64,000 nucleotides of DNA from Ch128b sp964527925 (GCA_964527925.1 CAZGQO010000001.1:248001-312000), one strand, 5' to 3'; positions 1 through 9,411 are shown, numbered from the stretch's first letter. Notes: generated by a model not told the origin, from the letters alone. Numbers and translations are program-made.

Positions 1-637
1 CCATCAACATCGCACCATGCTCACCTTTTTTGATCACAAGTTTCTTCGGACCAAATTCTAAAATTTTCTTACCTGCACAAATTAGATTTGAAACTCCAGC
101 CAGCAATTTCGCTTCAGAATCATTCACGACAAGTACATCGATCATTTTAAGTAATTTTTTAAGTGAATCATTTTTCCGTTCAATCCAGTAATTCATCGTA
201 TCACAAAGAATAAATCTGGGGTTCTTAAGTTGATTCAAAACATTGATTTGTAAATCAGGATCGATATTCCCGAGAACTATGAACTTACTATCTTTGTAAC
301 TTTCTGGAAGAACCGGATCAAAGTCTTTAAATACATTTAATTCAGTTAAAAGTGTTTCCCTCGAATTCATGTCTTCCAGATATCTTCCAGCCCATCTGAA
401 TGTCTTTCCGTTTTTAATGATTTGTAATCCCTCAAAGTCTATATTGTGACTTTTTAATAATTTGATATAATTTACATTGAAATCATCACCGACAACACCA
501 ACCAGTTTTACTTTCGATTTAAAGTATGATGCCGCCAGAGAAATATAAACTGCTGAACCTCCCAGTGATTCTTCAACCTTTGCAACTGGAGTTTCTATTG
601 TGTCCAGTCCAACTGATCCAACAACGAGAATAGACAA
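1..637 (-). CDS. PfkB/ribokinase-family sugar kinase, 3' end cut by window edge
   Basis: The frame is open from a TTG at 637 to the window edge, giving about 212 residues of the N-terminal part of a PfkB-family kinase. These enzymes phosphorylate sugars or nucleosides with ATP in the cytoplasm. Visible family features are the N-terminal glycine-rich strand LVVGSVGLDT, a GGSAVYISLAA segment (the family's substrate-side GG motif), the VNDSEAKLLAG segment and LVIKKGEHGAML near the edge. The C-terminal anion-hole/catalytic GAGD motif would lie outside the window. The TTG start is chosen because GAGGT sits five bases upstream and the only nearby ATG (ATGAGGTAA) stops at once. A Bacteroidota-like promoter candidate lies at 667-693. 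The substrate cannot be assigned; similar proteins are often labelled ribokinase- or adenosine-kinase-like. Confidence 0.85.
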   Translation of the reverse strand, partial: MSILVVGSVGLDTIETPVAKVEESLGGSAVYISLAASYFKSKVKLVGVVGDDFNVNYIKLLKSHNIDFEGLQIIKNGKTFRWAGRYLEDMNSRETLLTELNVFKDFDPVLPESYKDSKFIVLGNIDPDLQINVLNQLKNPRFILCDTMNYWIERKNDSLKKLLKMIDVLVVNDSEAKLLAGVSNLICAGKKILEFGPKKLVIKKGEHGAMLM

Positions 638-642
638 TTTTT

Positions 643-647
643 ACCTC
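643..647 (-). promoter_or_regulatory. Shine-Dalgarno deciding a TTG start
   Basis: GAGGT on the minus strand lies five bases before the TTG at 637 and fixes the start of the sugar kinase. It is notable because many genes here lack a clear ribosome binding site. Confidence 0.6.
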
Positions 648-666
648 ATTATTTAATTATTAATCG

Positions 667-693
667 CAAATTTACATTATTTTGAATTTACAA
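667..693 (-). promoter_or_regulatory. Candidate Bacteroidota-type promoter for the sugar kinase
   Basis: On the minus strand a TTTG (within 691-694) is followed after about 16 bases by TAAATTTG (667-674). This matches the Bacteroidota -7 consensus TAnnTTTG and the -33 TTTG element, although the spacing is shorter than the usual 19-20. The start site would lie about 20-25 bases before the TTG codon. The DNA is AT-rich, so a chance match is possible. Confidence 0.35.
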
Positions 694-708
694 ATTTTAA
701 GTTTTGAG

Positions 709-1164
709 CTAAAAAATCCTTGATAATTTTTCTCTTTCTTTTAAGTAATATCTTTCAATTAAACGAACTGATTTTTTCTGTCCTTCCCAGGCTAATAATT
801 TGATTGCCTGGTTAACACTTACCCATTTATAATGCGAATGTTCTTCAGAAATCTTTACAGTTGATTTATTACTAACCTTACAAGCAAAAACTGGAATTAA
901 ACAGACTTCATCCGTTTCAAATAAATAAACCGAGTTTACAAATGGAACAGAATACAACTCCTGAACTTCTAATCCAGTTTCTTCCATCAACTCACGTATT
1001 GCTGTTTCGAAAGCTTTTTCTTTGTTTTTGATTTTTCCAGTAACCATCTGCCAGATTCCCGGATATATTTGATCAGGCGATCTTTTGAGTAAAAGAAATT
1101 TCAATTTTCTGTTATCTACTTTGAAAATGTGAAGTTCAATGTATTTTGAAACAACTTTGCCCAT
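709..1164 (-). CDS. Nudix hydrolase
   Basis: A 151-residue single-domain Nudix hydrolase. The Nudix box is complete from G43 to L65 in the pattern G-x5-E-x7-REL-x-EE-x-GL, so the Mg-binding glutamates of RELMEE are intact. These enzymes hydrolyse nucleoside diphosphate-X compounds. The sequence leading into the box (PGIWQMVTGKIK) resembles the dihydroneopterin triphosphate pyrophosphatase-like branch, but the substrate is not established. The start is eight bases after the stop of the upstream outer-membrane protein gene, so the two are probably co-transcribed. Nothing in the protein links it to the envelope, and the pairing may be only positional. Confidence 0.88.
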   Translation of the reverse strand: MGKVVSKYIELHIFKVDNRKLKFLLLKRSPDQIYPGIWQMVTGKIKNKEKAFETAIRELMEETGLEVQELYSVPFVNSVYLFETDEVCLIPVFACKVSNKSTVKISEEHSHYKWVSVNQAIKLLAWEGQKKSVRLIERYYLKEREKLSRIF

Positions 1165-1172
1165 ATTGACCT

Positions 1173-4100
1173 CTAAAAGTAAGCTCTTACTTCAGCTGTT
1201 GCTGTGTGAATTATTTTTTGATTTGGATGTTTTCTGCCGTTATAAGATGCCCGACTTTGCAGGTAATCAGTTATTTGATAATCAAGACTGAAATTCCAAA
1301 GGTAGTTTTTTCCTGGTATGTATCCTTTTGTCAATTCAAACGGAAGAAAACTATCAATTTTGTTAATGATCAATTCTGTTCTTTCTGCATCAAAATATAT
1401 TTTTCCTCTTTGTGCATACATGATTGTAAGTGAAATTTGTTGAGAGTTGCTGATTAATTTTGTCTGGGCAAGATTTTCCAGAGAATTCCCAAATTCTAAC
1501 TTAAATCCTGCTTCAACATTTTTGAAAGGATAGTAAAAGAATTTAGTTGCAATATTTGAAGTCTTAATTTGAAAGTTTCTGAGTGTGTAAGATGTTGAAG
1601 TCAAAAAATTTTTACTGAATGTTAAATCAGTTTGATTTGCGAAATCTTTTAAAGGTTTATACCGAATTCTGATGAGTTTATCTTGCTGGAATTTTATTTC
1701 ATCGGTTATGCTATATTTTGAAAACCCTTTCCGTTCAATGATTCGAAATAAAATATTAAAATCAGAATCATACTCGAATAAATTAATATCCTGTTGAACA
1801 AGATAATTTCCTCTTAAAGTTGTAGAAGGATTTCTGAAAGTCCTTAAACGAAGCAAATAAATATTAGAAACTTTTGAATCCAGACTATTTTCTTCTATAC
1901 GTAAATAAGTTTCAGTGCTGATTGGTTTTAGTAATCTAAAAATCCATGAAGAATATTTAAAATTATTGAATATAAATTTAATCCTCGCACTTGCTTTTAG
2001 TTCAGTTACAGGGAAAAGTTCATCAGTTGGATAAGTGGTAAGAATATAATCACCATCGAAACGAGTTGGCTCAAATTCAAATTCATCAGCAATACCATTT
2101 TTGTTCAAATCACCTTTGTAAATATAATTTCCTGACCCTTTTTGAACTCTCAAAAAAATTCTTTCCAGCTTTGAAGATCGCTGAGAAGCTGCTTCATAAT
2201 ACATGTCTAATTGTAAAAGTCGATTAAAGAATGCACCTCGCCCAAGATATTTTATTGCAAGTGAATTATTATTAAGCCTGCCAATATCAATGAAATTTTT
2301 TGAATAATTTTTTTTTCGATATGATAAATCCAGAGATGAACTAACATTGGATAAGTTTTTTGTTTTTAATCCAAACTGATAAATATAGCTGTTCGATTCC
2401 CTTATTAATTGACCTGAAAGTGGGAAATAATCCTGTCTGAAATTAAAACTTGAATTTATTTGAATGTAATGGAAAACATCTGTAATAATTCCTGAAACAA
2501 AATCATAAAATCGGAAGCTTGAAGCAAGAGTCGAATCAGTGAGAGAACTTTTATCTATTTTGTTCTCATATTCTAATCTCAAGAATGGATTCAGAGATTT
2601 TTTCGCATATGAAAGCGCAAATGTTTGTTTATTGTAATTTGATTTACTTGAAACACTTTTAGAATTCAAATTTGAAAACAAATAACTCGTTTTTAAATCT
2701 GGAAAAATTTTGGTTTCAGTAGTGGTCATAAATTTATTCGCCTCAAAAACATTGCCTCTTCTCATATTGCCAAATGAAAAATTTGAATTCAAATTTTTTC
2801 TGAAAAAATTTAGATCTATTTCATTCAAGATTTCATCAGTTGGTTGACTCACAAAGTCGAGATTCCAATTTCTTTCATATTCAACATCAAAAATTCTTTG
2901 CAATGGAGAATAACTTGCCTCAATCTTCCGTGAATAAAAATTAAGTGAAAAATTTCCAATTTCTCTCGAAAACAAATTAATTTCCGATGAATCTATACCA
3001 ACTTTTACTGAGTATGCTTTGCCCTTATTTTTATCATCATTTATCTGTGAAAATCTATTTCTATCAAACAATGAAAAAGAAAACTCACCTTCAAGAAATA
3101 ATTTTTTAGTAAACAGCAGTCTTGAGTGAAAACTTGCAACTTGCTTTAATTCGGGCATTGGAAGAAAAATAATCGGTGAATAATTCCCTTGATTTTTTCC
3201 AACAAATTTAAATCTGCCCGATCCAATCCTGACATAATCACCGTTCCCCTCACCAACAAAAGAAAAATTAACATTATAAAAAGACGAATCACCACCTGGA
3301 TCATACTCATAAAAGTAAACTTTCACATCATTAATGAGAGTATCTCTTAATCGATAGATTCCGGCTGGTTTTCCCGTTGAATCAACTCCAACAAATTTGA
3401 TTCCACTTTTTGATGCAGCATAGCGGTCATTTCCACTCTGGGAAAGTATTCTCTTATCTTCTTCACTTAAAGAAACATCTATAGGCAGTGAAGGATTATC
3501 ACCTTCTCGAAAATAGCTTACTCCTAAATAAAAGCGATTATCAAATAGTGACAAGTTTGCTGATGTTCCGAAAAAATTTCTTTCATACTTTCTGTCAGAA
3601 TATTCAAAATCGACTTTTATTCGAGATGCATTTGTGATAATTACCTTTGGAGTAAAAAATATCTCTCCTGTTGAGTAATCAATTGTATAATCAAAATTTT
3701 CACCACGAATTTTTTCCTCGCCATTTATATAGACTTTCTCAGTACCAGCAATTATAATTATATCTCTCTCATTGTTTTCACCTGTCAAACGATATGGACC
3801 TTGCACCCCGTCGATTCCACTAAATTGCTGTGACCTAAATTTTCCTCTGGCAGTTGCATAGGCAATAGTAGAATGGTTTTTAGGATGAAGTAAAATTGTT
3901 GATTTTAATCCTTGAAGTTTTCTATCAATCAAACCAAAAGTACCGGAACGATAGTTATAAAAATAATCACCAAAAGTGCCCTGAAAGTTTTTATGTTTTA
4001 ACTCAATGTAAACATTGTCAATTTCTTGAAGTGTTCGAGTGTTCCCCTCAGGCTGGATGGGCGAATTTTGATCTGAAAGCACAGCAACAATTTCGACTTC

Positions 4101-4640
4101 ATCACTCAATTGACCCGCAAGTTGAAGTCTTAAACCAGAATTCAGAGTGAAATCTTTATTCGAACCAACACTAAAACCTCTTACAATTGATCCACTTCTC
4201 TGAACTTTGCTTCCAAATATTTCTCGTCCTATATCTCTGTATTGAGTTTTTTGAATAACCGTACGAACTGGTTTCTCTGATGTATCTTTTATAATTACTG
4301 GAATGTTTTTTTGATATTTTTGCCGCTTAATTGAAGTGGGTTTGTATTTTATTATGATTGTTTGATATAAAATTTCTTCATCAAAAAATTTAATCGTCTG
4401 ATTTATGCGGCTAAAACCATAGTTAATTTTCTTTGAAGAATAAGAAATCAATTGAACTGACAAAATTGAATCAATCACAAACTCGGAACTTAAAATTGGA
4501 AACTCAAGTGAAGTTACTCTGATTGTATCAATATTAATTTTATTGAAAAACTGGGAATACAAAGGTTGAAGATGAGATATAAAAATAATTAAGGTAAAAA
4601 AATAGAATGGATTTAAACTTGTTTCAAATAATTTCATCAT
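1173..4640 (-). CDS. Large predicted outer-membrane beta-barrel protein of unknown function
   Basis: This 1155-residue protein has an N-terminal signal-like hydrophobic stretch ending near LYSQ (about residue 30). A soluble periplasmic-looking region of about 120 residues follows, then a conserved-looking block (GSIVRGFSVGSN, LQEIDNVYIELKH, GTFGDYFYNYRSG) and a sandwich-like segment around residues 295-350 with IAGTEKVYINGEEKIRG and YTIDYSTGEIFFTP. The remaining 800 residues alternate short amphipathic strands with polar turns. The protein ends in an aromatic residue (VRAYF), the classical outer-membrane barrel ending. I do not recognise a named family. The size and layout recall the large barrels of Bacteroidota such as SprA-type proteins, but I see no basis for assigning a T9SS role. 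The ORF starts MMKLF, and either Met may be used. Confidence 0.75.
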   Translation of the reverse strand: MMKLFETSLNPFYFFTLIIFISHLQPLYSQFFNKINIDTIRVTSLEFPILSSEFVIDSILSVQLISYSSKKINYGFSRINQTIKFFDEEILYQTIIIKYKPTSIKRQKYQKNIPVIIKDTSEKPVRTVIQKTQYRDIGREIFGSKVQRSGSIVRGFSVGSNKDFTLNSGLRLQLAGQLSDEVEIVAVLSDQNSPIQPEGNTRTLQEIDNVYIELKHKNFQGTFGDYFYNYRSGTFGLIDRKLQGLKSTILLHPKNHSTIAYATARGKFRSQQFSGIDGVQGPYRLTGENNERDIIIIAGTEKVYINGEEKIRGENFDYTIDYSTGEIFFTPKVIITNASRIKVDFEYSDRKYERNFFGTSANLSLFDNRFYLGVSYFREGDNPSLPIDVSLSEEDKRILSQSGNDRYAASKSGIKFVGVDSTGKPAGIYRLRDTLINDVKVYFYEYDPGGDSSFYNVNFSFVGEGNGDYVRIGSGRFKFVGKNQGNYSPIIFLPMPELKQVASFHSRLLFTKKLFLEGEFSFSLFDRNRFSQINDDKNKGKAYSVKVGIDSSEINLFSREIGNFSLNFYSRKIEASYSPLQRIFDVEYERNWNLDFVSQPTDEILNEIDLNFFRKNLNSNFSFGNMRRGNVFEANKFMTTTETKIFPDLKTSYLFSNLNSKSVSSKSNYNKQTFALSYAKKSLNPFLRLEYENKIDKSSLTDSTLASSFRFYDFVSGIITDVFHYIQINSSFNFRQDYFPLSGQLIRESNSYIYQFGLKTKNLSNVSSSLDLSYRKKNYSKNFIDIGRLNNNSLAIKYLGRGAFFNRLLQLDMYYEAASQRSSKLERIFLRVQKGSGNYIYKGDLNKNGIADEFEFEPTRFDGDYILTTYPTDELFPVTELKASARIKFIFNNFKYSSWIFRLLKPISTETYLRIEENSLDSKVSNIYLLRLRTFRNPSTTLRGNYLVQQDINLFEYDSDFNILFRIIERKGFSKYSITDEIKFQQDKLIRIRYKPLKDFANQTDLTFSKNFLTSTSYTLRNFQIKTSNIATKFFYYPFKNVEAGFKLEFGNSLENLAQTKLISNSQQISLTIMYAQRGKIYFDAERTELIINKIDSFLPFELTKGYIPGKNYLWNFSLDYQITDYLQSRASYNGRKHPNQKIIHTATAEVRAYF

Positions 4641-4679
4641 TAATCATAAATTAAGAAGTAGAGATCGATCCGCGTCGTC

Positions 4680-6020
4680 CTATTCTTTGCTTAAATGTTT
4701 TTTCACAAAGATTTTGTTTCCAATAACCTGAATAACTTCAATCAGCTCATTTTTAGATATGAATTCACCTTCTGTAATAACATCATATCTTTTATCATCG
4801 ATAAGAGCGATTCCTGCTGGTCTTAGTTGACTTAAAGTTTTCCCTGTTTTTCCGACAAGAAATGATAAATCAGGATTTGAAATAAATCCACTTCTTTGTT
4901 CTTCAGATGTTGATAGGATTAGTCGATTCCACACAGGAATTCCTGGTAAAAATTTCCACAATAGATAAACAGCAACAAAAGCAGCAACAAGTGAAAAAGC
5001 TAACTGGATTAGTGCATTTGAAATTTCATTTTCCGTTATTGAAGGAAAATCTCCAATCAAACTAAAGAAAATTGCACCAATCATCATCACAATTCCAGAT
5101 ATTCCAATTAAACCGAAACCAGGTACATAAAAAATTTCCACAAGCAAAAGAATAAAACCAATTATGAATACAAGGATTTCCCAGATGTTAGCGAGTTGAA
5201 GAATGTAGTTTGTTCCAAAAAATAGAGCCAATGAAATCAAACCAATCGTTCCGGCAATTCCCCAGCCTGGTGTTTTTATTTCAGTCAGCAATCCTATAAT
5301 GCCCAGCATAATCAGTAATCCACTAACGATAGGATTACTTAAAAATCTTACAAATTTTTCAGCCCAGTTAGGTTCGTCATAAATCAATTTTACATCTTTA
5401 AGATTAAAGTAATCAAGAATTTCTTCAATGCTTGAAGCTTTTAGGTCACAGTAATTAACTTTGATAGCCTCATCAGCTGTGAGTGATAAAAGTTTTGTCG
5501 AATCATCAAGTTCTGGAAAATCTTCGATAACTATTTCCTCATCAACCATTGCTTCAGCAATATCTGGTCTTCGGTTATTTCTCTCAGCAGTGGAACGCAT
5601 CTCTGATCGCATGTAAGATTGATATTTTTCAGGTGCTTTTGTTCCAGTTTGATCAACAACAGTTGCTGCACCGATACTTGCACCAGGCGCCATAACAATC
5701 TTTTTTGCAGAAATTGTAATTAACGCACCAGCAGAGACGGCTCTTTTATTAACAAATGCAATTGTTAAAACTTTTGAATTTATGATTGCATCTCTAATTT
5801 GAGTAGCTGCATCAACTCGCCCGCCAAATGTATTAATCTCTAAAATGATTGCGTCTGATTTTGACTCGTTTGCTTCATCTATAACTCTTTGAACGAATGG
5901 CGCAATTCCTAAATCAATATCACCTTCAATCTTAATGACATAAACTTTCTTTTCTTCAGATTTTAATAAACCGGAAAGAAAGAAAAAGAAAAACAAAAAT
6001 ATTTGAATTGATTTCTTCAA
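4680..6020 (-). CDS. NfeD-family membrane serine protease (ClpP-class domain, long form)
   Basis: The 446-residue protein has a signal peptide or N-terminal helix (residues 1-20), then a ClpP/crotonase-like serine protease domain. The probable nucleophile is Ser96 in AVSAGAL, with Lys132 in the region where long-form NfeD proteins carry the catalytic lysine. Four or five membrane helices span roughly residues 225-360, and a C-terminal NfeD OB-fold domain follows (about 385-446). Long NfeD proteins cleave hydrophobic peptides and stomatin-type partners and are tied to membrane quality control; no stomatin gene is visible here. The start overlaps the end of rtcB by four bases, so translation is coupled to an RNA-repair gene, which is an unusual partnership. 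Confidence 0.88.
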   Translation of the reverse strand: MKKSIQIFLFFFFFLSGLLKSEEKKVYVIKIEGDIDLGIAPFVQRVIDEANESKSDAIILEINTFGGRVDAATQIRDAIINSKVLTIAFVNKRAVSAGALITISAKKIVMAPGASIGAATVVDQTGTKAPEKYQSYMRSEMRSTAERNNRRPDIAEAMVDEEIVIEDFPELDDSTKLLSLTADEAIKVNYCDLKASSIEEILDYFNLKDVKLIYDEPNWAEKFVRFLSNPIVSGLLIMLGIIGLLTEIKTPGWGIAGTIGLISLALFFGTNYILQLANIWEILVFIIGFILLLVEIFYVPGFGLIGISGIVMMIGAIFFSLIGDFPSITENEISNALIQLAFSLVAAFVAVYLLWKFLPGIPVWNRLILSTSEEQRSGFISNPDLSFLVGKTGKTLSQLRPAGIALIDDKRYDVITEGEFISKNELIEVIQVIGNKIFVKKHLSKE

Positions 6021-7444
6021 CCTTTAATCACTCCAATTGGTTTTAATTTAGCAACTTTAGTTGAAATTCCAGCCTGATGAACAACTTCGACAACTTGAGA
6101 AACATTTTTATATGCTTCGGGAATTTCTTCAGTAATTCCAGATTTAGTTGTTCCTTGAATGTAAACACCTTTTTCTTTCAATTTCTGAACAGCTTCATCA
6201 GCACTCATCATTTTTTTTGCTTTATGTCTTGATAAGGTTCTCCCTGCACCATGACAGGTTGAACCGAAAGTTTCTTCCATTGCTTTCTCGGTTCCAACTA
6301 ATACATATGAAAAAGTACCCATGCTTCCCGGAATGATAACTGGCTGACCAATTTTACGATAAACTTCCGGCAAGGCTGGATGGTTTTTAGGAAAAGCTCG
6401 AGTCGCACCTTTGCGATGTACAAGTACTTTAACTTTTCTGCCATTCACATTATGATCTTCGATCTTTGCAATATTATGACAAACATCATAAACAATATTT
6501 ACTTTATCTGTTTTGAAAAGTCGTTTGAAAACATTTCTAACATTATAAGTTATCAGTTGTCGATTATTAAAAGCAAAGTTTGCGGCTGCAGCCATTGCCT
6601 GTAAATATCTTTTACCTTCTTTTGAATCGATTGGAACACAGGCAAGTTCTCTATCAGGTACTTTAATTCCATAATTTTTCATTGCAGCATCCATCTCTTT
6701 CAAATAATCAGTGCAGACTTGATGACCCAATCCACGAGAACCTGTATGAATTAAAACGACAATTTGATTTTTATGCAAGCCAAAACTTTTAGCCGTTTCT
6801 TCATCAAATATTTCCTGAACAATTTGAACTTCAGCAAAATGATTACCAGAACCAAGTGTTCCTAATTGATTTCGTCCTCTCTCTTTTGCCTTATTCGAGA
6901 CCATATCATGATTTGCGTTGGGAGTGCGTCCATATTCTTCTATGAATTGTTTGTCTTCGGGTCGAGCAAATTTGTTTTGAATTGCCCAATCAATTCCAAG
7001 TTTCATTACATCATCGAGTTCGGGATAACTTAATTTAAGATTTCCCCCTTTACCGGTTCCTGAAGGAATTTCATGAAAAAGTTGTTTAACAAGTTCCTCG
7101 ATTTTTGGTTTCACATCATCAAATTCAAGATCAGTTGCAAGAAGTCTCACACCACAATTGATATCGTAACCAATTCCACCTGGTGAAACAACCCCTTCAG
7201 AAAGATCAACAGCGGCAACACCTCCAATTGCAAAACCATATCCCTGATGTGCATCAGGCATACCTAGTGAGTATCCAATTATTCCAGGCAATGATGCAGT
7301 ATTTGCTATTTGTTCGATTGTTTTATCGTTTTTAATAGCTTCAAGAAGAATCTCGTCAGCGTAGATTATTCCATCGACCCGCATGAAAGGAAAATTTGTT
7401 TTTGGAATTTTGTATTTATAGTCAGTAATCTTTTCTATAATCAT
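6017..7444 (-). CDS. rtcB: tRNA-splicing/RNA-repair ligase RtcB
   Basis: A 475-residue RtcB, which joins 2',3'-cyclic phosphate or 3'-phosphate RNA ends to 5'-OH ends using GTP and Mn. Metal ligands are visible in GYDINCGVR (Asp94, Cys97) and in GSGNHFAEVQ and HTGSRGLGHQ. The guanylylated histidine is His398 in CHGAGRTLSR. HRKGATRAFP and GSMGTFSYVL are also typical. Length and motifs match the intact family, with no sign of an intein. Four-base overlaps join it to archease upstream and nfeD downstream. The pairing with archease indicates an RtcB that depends on this activator for multiple turnover. In bacteria it is expected to act in RNA repair rather than tRNA splicing. Confidence 0.97.
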   Translation of the reverse strand: MIIEKITDYKYKIPKTNFPFMRVDGIIYADEILLEAIKNDKTIEQIANTASLPGIIGYSLGMPDAHQGYGFAIGGVAAVDLSEGVVSPGGIGYDINCGVRLLATDLEFDDVKPKIEELVKQLFHEIPSGTGKGGNLKLSYPELDDVMKLGIDWAIQNKFARPEDKQFIEEYGRTPNANHDMVSNKAKERGRNQLGTLGSGNHFAEVQIVQEIFDEETAKSFGLHKNQIVVLIHTGSRGLGHQVCTDYLKEMDAAMKNYGIKVPDRELACVPIDSKEGKRYLQAMAAAANFAFNNRQLITYNVRNVFKRLFKTDKVNIVYDVCHNIAKIEDHNVNGRKVKVLVHRKGATRAFPKNHPALPEVYRKIGQPVIIPGSMGTFSYVLVGTEKAMEETFGSTCHGAGRTLSRHKAKKMMSADEAVQKLKEKGVYIQGTTKSGITEEIPEAYKNVSQVVEVVHQAGISTKVAKLKPIGVIKG

Positions 7445-7863
7445 ATATCCACAAAAAATTTAATTATTGTTTTCTTTGAATTTTCAATTATCTCAAGTTG
7501 ATGAAAAGTTACAGCTTTAACATAAAGATGAATTGGATATCTATCGTAATCAAAATCGAATGGCCTATATTTTAATTCTGTCTTTAAATTACTATCTATT
7601 TTAATTTCTGGTTTCATTGGAATTATTTTTTTTGAATCAATTAAATATAAGATCTCATTCAGTAAATCAACCAGCAAACTTTCTTTGTCCGTACCGTGAA
7701 ATATAATCGTTTCGTAATCTTCTTGAACATCAAGTTCCTTGAAAGAAGTACCAAAAATCAACTCTATCAGTGCATAAATAGATTCAACCAAAGCAGATTC
7801 AAAATTTTCTGCTTCGACTTGAATTCCAATGTCAGCAGTATGTTCAAGGTAATGGTAGCTCAT
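7441..7863 (-). CDS. Archease, RtcB activator
   Basis: A small acidic protein of the archease family, which speeds guanylylation of RtcB. Diagnostic features are YLEHTADIGIQVEAENFESA at the N-terminus (with the metal-binding Asp of HTAD), the DKESLLVDLLNEILYL helix, KAVTFHQLEI and a C-terminal FFVDI. I place the start at the ATG at 7863 because family members begin only a few residues before the HTAD motif. A TTG at 7878 would add five residues (MKNSA), but neither start has a clear Shine-Dalgarno. The stop overlaps the rtcB start by four bases. A terminator lies just upstream at 7899-7930, so this is the first gene of an archease-rtcB-nfeD unit. Confidence 0.93.
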   Translation of the reverse strand: MSYHYLEHTADIGIQVEAENFESALVESIYALIELIFGTSFKELDVQEDYETIIFHGTDKESLLVDLLNEILYLIDSKKIIPMKPEIKIDSNLKTELKYRPFDFDYDRYPIHLYVKAVTFHQLEIIENSKKTIIKFFVDI

Positions 7864-7898
7864 AGCTGAATTTTTCAAAGGAAGTTTTTTATTTATTT

Positions 7899-7930
7899 AA
7901 AAATAAAAAAGCCGAGAAAAATTCCCGGCT
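7899..7930 (-). terminator. Rho-independent terminator after yajC
   Basis: On the minus strand a nine-pair stem (AGCCGGGAA / TTCTCGGCT, with one G-U pair) and a TTT loop is followed by a T-rich run. It lies 19 bases after the yajC stop and ends the tgt-yajC unit before archease. The G-U pair works only in the minus-strand RNA, which supports the orientation. Confidence 0.85.
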
Positions 7931-7949
7931 ATTTAACGAAAAGTAAATT

Positions 7950-8261
7950 TTAGTCTTTTAAGACTGTTGTAACAGCTGATTTTTCAAATTTCAGCTTCAC
8001 ATTATCCGCAACCTGAACAATAACTGTTCGATCATCAATTTGAGTGATAACGCCATAGATTCCACTTGACATTACAACTTTATCTCCTTTCTTAAGTTCG
8101 CTTAACATTTTTTCTCTTTCTTTCATTCTTTTTTGCTGGGGTCTGATCATCAAAAAGTACATAATCAAGAGAATAGCAGCGAACATTATGAGAGTGCTTA
8201 TCATGCTTGCGCCTGGATCCTGACCAGGTTGCGGTGCGAATAATAAGATTGAATTAATCAA
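7950..8261 (-). CDS. yajC: Preprotein translocase accessory subunit YajC
   Basis: A 103-residue protein with one membrane helix (about residues 19-40, ending in the hallmark YFLMIRPQQKRMKER). A cytoplasmic beta-rich domain follows (LKKGDKVVMSSGIYGVI ... VQVADNVKLKFEKSAV). YajC associates with SecDF next to SecYEG. The start overlaps the tgt stop by eight bases, the common tgt-yajC arrangement. No secD or secF gene follows here, because a terminator ends the unit. Confidence 0.96.
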   Translation of the reverse strand: MINSILLFAPQPGQDPGASMISTLIMFAAILLIMYFLMIRPQQKRMKEREKMLSELKKGDKVVMSSGIYGVITQIDDRTVIVQVADNVKLKFEKSAVTTVLKD

Positions 8262-9411
8262 TTATTTCCTCCTTACTTAATGTTAGTTTGTTTGAGATTT
8301 TTTGAACTTTTTCTTTTTTCCATTCAGTGAATTTATCTTCGAGAATCATTCTGCGTGCTTCACTAATCAAATTTAAATAAAATCTGAGATTATGTATAGA
8401 AGCCAATTGCAGCGCCAGAATTTCTTTTGCAACAAATAGATGCCGTAAGTAAGCACGAGTAAAATTCTGACATGTATAACAATCACATTCTTCATCCACC
8501 GGTGATTTATCATCTTTAAATTGACTATTCTTAATAGAGATTACTCCATTACTCGTGAAAAGATAAGCATTGCGTCCATTTCTCGTTGGCATAACACAAT
8601 CAAACATATCCACTCCTCTTTCAATTGCTTCAAGAATATTTTCAGGTCGACCAACACCCATTAAATATCTCGGTTTATCATCTGGCATAAAATCGGTTGT
8701 GAAATCAATTATCTCGTACATTAATTCAGTTGATTCTCCAACTGCAAGTCCGCCAATTGCAAAACCATGAAAATCGATTTGTGTTAGTTGTTCAGCAGAT
8801 ATTTTTCTTAAATCTTTAAAAACACTTCCCTGAATAATTCCAAAAATAAATTGATTGTGTTCATATCTTGGAGAAGTTGAATTAAAATGTTTAAATGCAC
8901 GTTCAGCCCATCTTGTAGTCAAGTCGATAGATTTTTTTACATAATCATATTCGGCTGGATAACCAACACATTCATCAAGAACCATCGTAATATCTGAACC
9001 AATAGATCTTTGAATATCAACGACTTTTTCAGGTGAAAAGAAATGATACGAACCATCGATATGAGATTTAAACTCAACTCCTTCTTCTTTAATTTTTCTT
9101 AGATCAGATAAACTATAAATTTGAAATCCGCCGCTATCGGTGAGAATAGGCTTCTTCCAATTTATGAACCGATGCAATCCATTAAAATGATGAAGAATTT
9201 CCACACCAGGTCTTAAGTAAAGATGATAGGTATTACCGAGAATAATCTGAGTTCCGATTTCTTCAAGTTCTCGATGTTCAACCGCTTTAATCGTTCCCTG
9301 TGTACCAACAGGCATAAAGATAGGAGTTAAAACATTGCCATTATCAGTATGAATCACACCTGCCCTGGCTTTCGAGTGTTTATCTTTTTTCTGAAGTTCA
9401 AAAAATCTCAA
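8254..9411 (-). CDS. tgt: tRNA-guanine transglycosylase (queuosine)
   Basis: A 385-residue bacterial-type Tgt that exchanges guanine-34 for preQ1 in tRNAs with GUN anticodons. The base-binding Asp92 lies in LTDSGGFQIYS. The covalent nucleophile is Asp271 in GVDMFDCVMPTRNGR. The zinc site is complete: Cys309 and Cys311 (CDC), Cys314 and His340. The start overlaps the upstream CNNM/CBS gene by four bases and the end overlaps yajC. Confidence 0.97.
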   Translation of the reverse strand: MRFFELQKKDKHSKARAGVIHTDNGNVLTPIFMPVGTQGTIKAVEHRELEEIGTQIILGNTYHLYLRPGVEILHHFNGLHRFINWKKPILTDSGGFQIYSLSDLRKIKEEGVEFKSHIDGSYHFFSPEKVVDIQRSIGSDITMVLDECVGYPAEYDYVKKSIDLTTRWAERAFKHFNSTSPRYEHNQFIFGIIQGSVFKDLRKISAEQLTQIDFHGFAIGGLAVGESTELMYEIIDFTTDFMPDDKPRYLMGVGRPENILEAIERGVDMFDCVMPTRNGRNAYLFTSNGVISIKNSQFKDDKSPVDEECDCYTCQNFTRAYLRHLFVAKEILALQLASIHNLRFYLNLISEARRMILEDKFTEWKKEKVQKISNKLTLSKEEIID

